Assembly: GCA_017989485.1 (NCBI GenBank) | Contig: JAGNPU010000101.1 | Location: 1-6,752, forward strand | DNA from: Neisseriaceae bacterium | Lineage (GTDB): Bacteria; Pseudomonadota; Gammaproteobacteria; Burkholderiales; Neisseriaceae | DNA length: 6,752 nt | Direction of reading: 5' to 3' | In this document: positions 6,346 through 6,752 of the stretch, one piece after another | Layout of the letters: each line of letters opens with the position of its first letter | Numbering within the stretch: the stretch's first letter is position 1 | Translations under genes and position numbers: made by a program | The notes under the pieces: generated by a model | What the model saw: the letters and a program-made list of their open reading frames with translations, nothing else | Told to the model about the DNA's origin: nothing | Databases searched by the model: none

Positions 6346-6363
6346 CGTGGGTCCCGACCCACG
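6346..6363. repeat. Perfect hairpin CGTGGGT-CCCG-ACCCACG
   Basis: Exact 7-bp arms surround a CCCG loop. A related but degenerate dyad (TGGGTC ... GGCCCA, one G-T pair) follows at 6391-6412. The similar TGGGTC cores suggest two diverged copies of one repeat type. Confidence 0.6.
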
Positions 6364-6493
6364 GGGGTTGGCTTTGGTGCTGGGGCTTTGTGGGTCCGCT
6401 GCGCTTGGCCCAAGCTAACACATGTTGGCCGTATATAAATCATGGTTTACTTGGCTTGTGATCTAGTCGCCTGTTATGCCCTCAAGCGCCGTC

Positions 6494-6513
6494 ATCCTCG
6501 CGCAGGCGGGGAT
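6494..6513. repeat. dRS3-like dispersed repeat hairpin
   Basis: ATCCTCGC-GCAG-GCGGGGAT forms an 8-bp stem with one T-G wobble, flanked by GTC on the left and CCAG on the right. It resembles the widespread ATTCCCGC...GCGGGAAT repeat (dRS3 in Neisseria) with C replacing one T on the left arm and G replacing one A on the right. Such elements are dispersed in intergenic DNA and can serve as recombination or phage integration targets. The match is from memory, not a search. Confidence 0.6.
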
Positions 6514-6517
6514 CCAG

Positions 6518-6532
6518 CCAGCCGTAGGCTGG
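6518..6532. repeat. Short hairpin CCAGCC-GTA-GGCTGG
   Basis: Perfect 6-bp arms and a three-base loop begin five bases after the dRS3-like stem. The closeness suggests it is part of the same dispersed element, extending it to about 6491-6533. Confidence 0.45.
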
Positions 6533-6610
6533 GCCCTGATGGCCGTGACGGTTAAGCCTAAAACCCTTGTCTATGCTTCGGCTATGTCGCTATTAAACGG
6601 TCGTTGCCTT

Positions 6611-6626
6611 TCGCCCTGTAGGGCGA
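6611..6626. repeat. Hairpin TCGCCC-TGTA-GGGCGA
   Basis: Perfect 6-bp arms with a four-base loop. It stands three bases upstream of the AAAGAAAG hairpin and is probably the left portion of the same composite repeat. Confidence 0.55.
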
Positions 6627-6629
6627 CAG

Positions 6630-6675
6630 ACTTTCTTTTGCGTGGCCAAAAGAAAGTATGCAAAGAAAAGGCCAC
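6630..6675. repeat. Composite repeat with overlapping alternative stems
   Basis: ACTTTCTTTTG (6630-6640) and CAAAAGAAAGT (6647-6657) are perfect 11-bp arms with a six-base loop CGTGGC. That loop plus the next base provides GTGGCC (6642-6647), which is also exactly complementary to GGCCAC at 6670-6675. The two stems share bases and cannot form together in full. I recall similar CTTTCTTTTG...CCAAAAGAAAGT blocks from many proteobacterial intergenic regions, so it is probably a dispersed repeat; this recall is not a database result. Confidence 0.6.
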
Positions 6676-6687
6676 CCCGTCCAGCCG

Positions 6688-6712
6688 CCCCTTACGCCGT
6701 TGGCGTAAGGGG
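6688..6712. repeat. Perfect 11-bp hairpin CCCCTTACGCC-GTT-GGCGTAAGGGG
   Basis: The arms at 6688-6698 and 6702-6712 are exact complements around a GTT loop. No T-run follows on either strand, so it is not a typical intrinsic terminator. It belongs with the neighbouring repeat block. Confidence 0.65.
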
Positions 6713-6752
6713 GCCCCTCGCCAGAACCTAGCGTGCCAGCGCAGGCAAGAGT

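Larger units (their letters stand above)
6308..6752. other. Non-coding, repeat-rich intergenic region
   Basis: No convincing gene lies in these 445 bases. The region instead holds a run of separate inverted repeats at 6305-6328, 6346-6363, 6391-6412, 6494-6513, 6518-6532, 6611-6626, 6630-6657 and 6688-6712. They have different sequences, so this is a mosaic of several elements and not one tandem array. An ATG frame from 6584 stays open to the window edge (56 codons), but it is built entirely from the hairpin sequences and rich in Arg, Lys and Cys, so I do not call it a gene. The region probably consists of dispersed chromosomal repeats; copy number elsewhere in the genome cannot be seen from here. 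Confidence 0.7.

Noticed and set aside
6426..6441. TATATAAAT as a promoter -10 on the plus strand
   Set aside because: There is no -35 at a suitable distance and no gene downstream in the window.
6129..6461. Overlapping frames on both strands at the end of the VOC gene and beyond
   Set aside because: They overlap the VOC gene out of frame, then run into palindromic repeat DNA, and neither translation looks like a protein family.
6584..6752. Reading frame from ATG 6584 open to the right edge (56 codons, Arg/Lys/Cys-rich)
   Set aside because: It is made wholly of the hairpin repeats, has no clear ribosome site and has biased, low-information composition. Such frames arise repeatedly from dispersed repeats and are often spurious.
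6308..6752. CRISPR array or insertion sequence in the terminal repeat region
   Set aside because: The hairpins differ in sequence and spacing, so there is no repeat-spacer periodicity, and there is no transposase frame.

Overview
The window is typical bacterial chromosome: dense coding, moderately high GC, Shine-Dalgarno sites and intrinsic terminators. Gene content points to a betaproteobacterium, possibly in or near Neisseriales. The reasons are a UbiD plus Coq7-type ubiquinone pathway, proteobacterial family I pyrophosphatase, RlmB, and a dRS3-like hairpin (the ATTCCC...GGGAAT class known from Neisseria) in the last intergenic region. The taxonomic call is inference; no rRNA or tRNA is present to anchor it.

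Layout. Six genes lie on the minus strand. In transcription order they are ppa (5065-4541), rlmB (4376-3630), a SIMPL/DUF541 membrane-anchored protein (3557-2814), an NfeD-family membrane protein (2728-2318), an SPFH/stomatin-family protein (2293-1337) and ubiD (1200-1, cut by the window edge). Terminators follow ppa (UUCG tetraloop hairpin, 4500-4521) and the SPFH gene (1275-1311). The likely units are therefore ppa alone, rlmB-SIMPL-nfeD-SPFH (with a possible internal promoter before nfeD) and ubiD. On the plus strand, coq7 diverges from ppa and ends at a GNRA-loop terminator (5827-5852). It is followed by a small VOC/bleomycin-resistance-like gene (5885-6307).

Functional links. ubiD and coq7 both act in ubiquinone synthesis (decarboxylation and a late ring hydroxylation) but sit in separate units at opposite sides of the cluster. 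NfeD and SPFH are a classic membrane-microdomain pair; a SIMPL-domain protein directly upstream makes three consecutive envelope genes. ppa (pyrophosphate removal) and rlmB (23S rRNA 2'-O-methylation) are housekeeping.

The last ~445 bases (6308-6752) hold no convincing gene. They carry a series of inverted repeats, several perfect with 6-11 bp arms, which look like a mosaic of dispersed repeats. The ppa-coq7 intergenic region carries a 9-bp inverted repeat placed between two divergent TATAAT boxes, the best regulatory candidate here. I found no convincing new multi-gene system, CRISPR array, tRNA, rRNA or insertion-sequence transposase.
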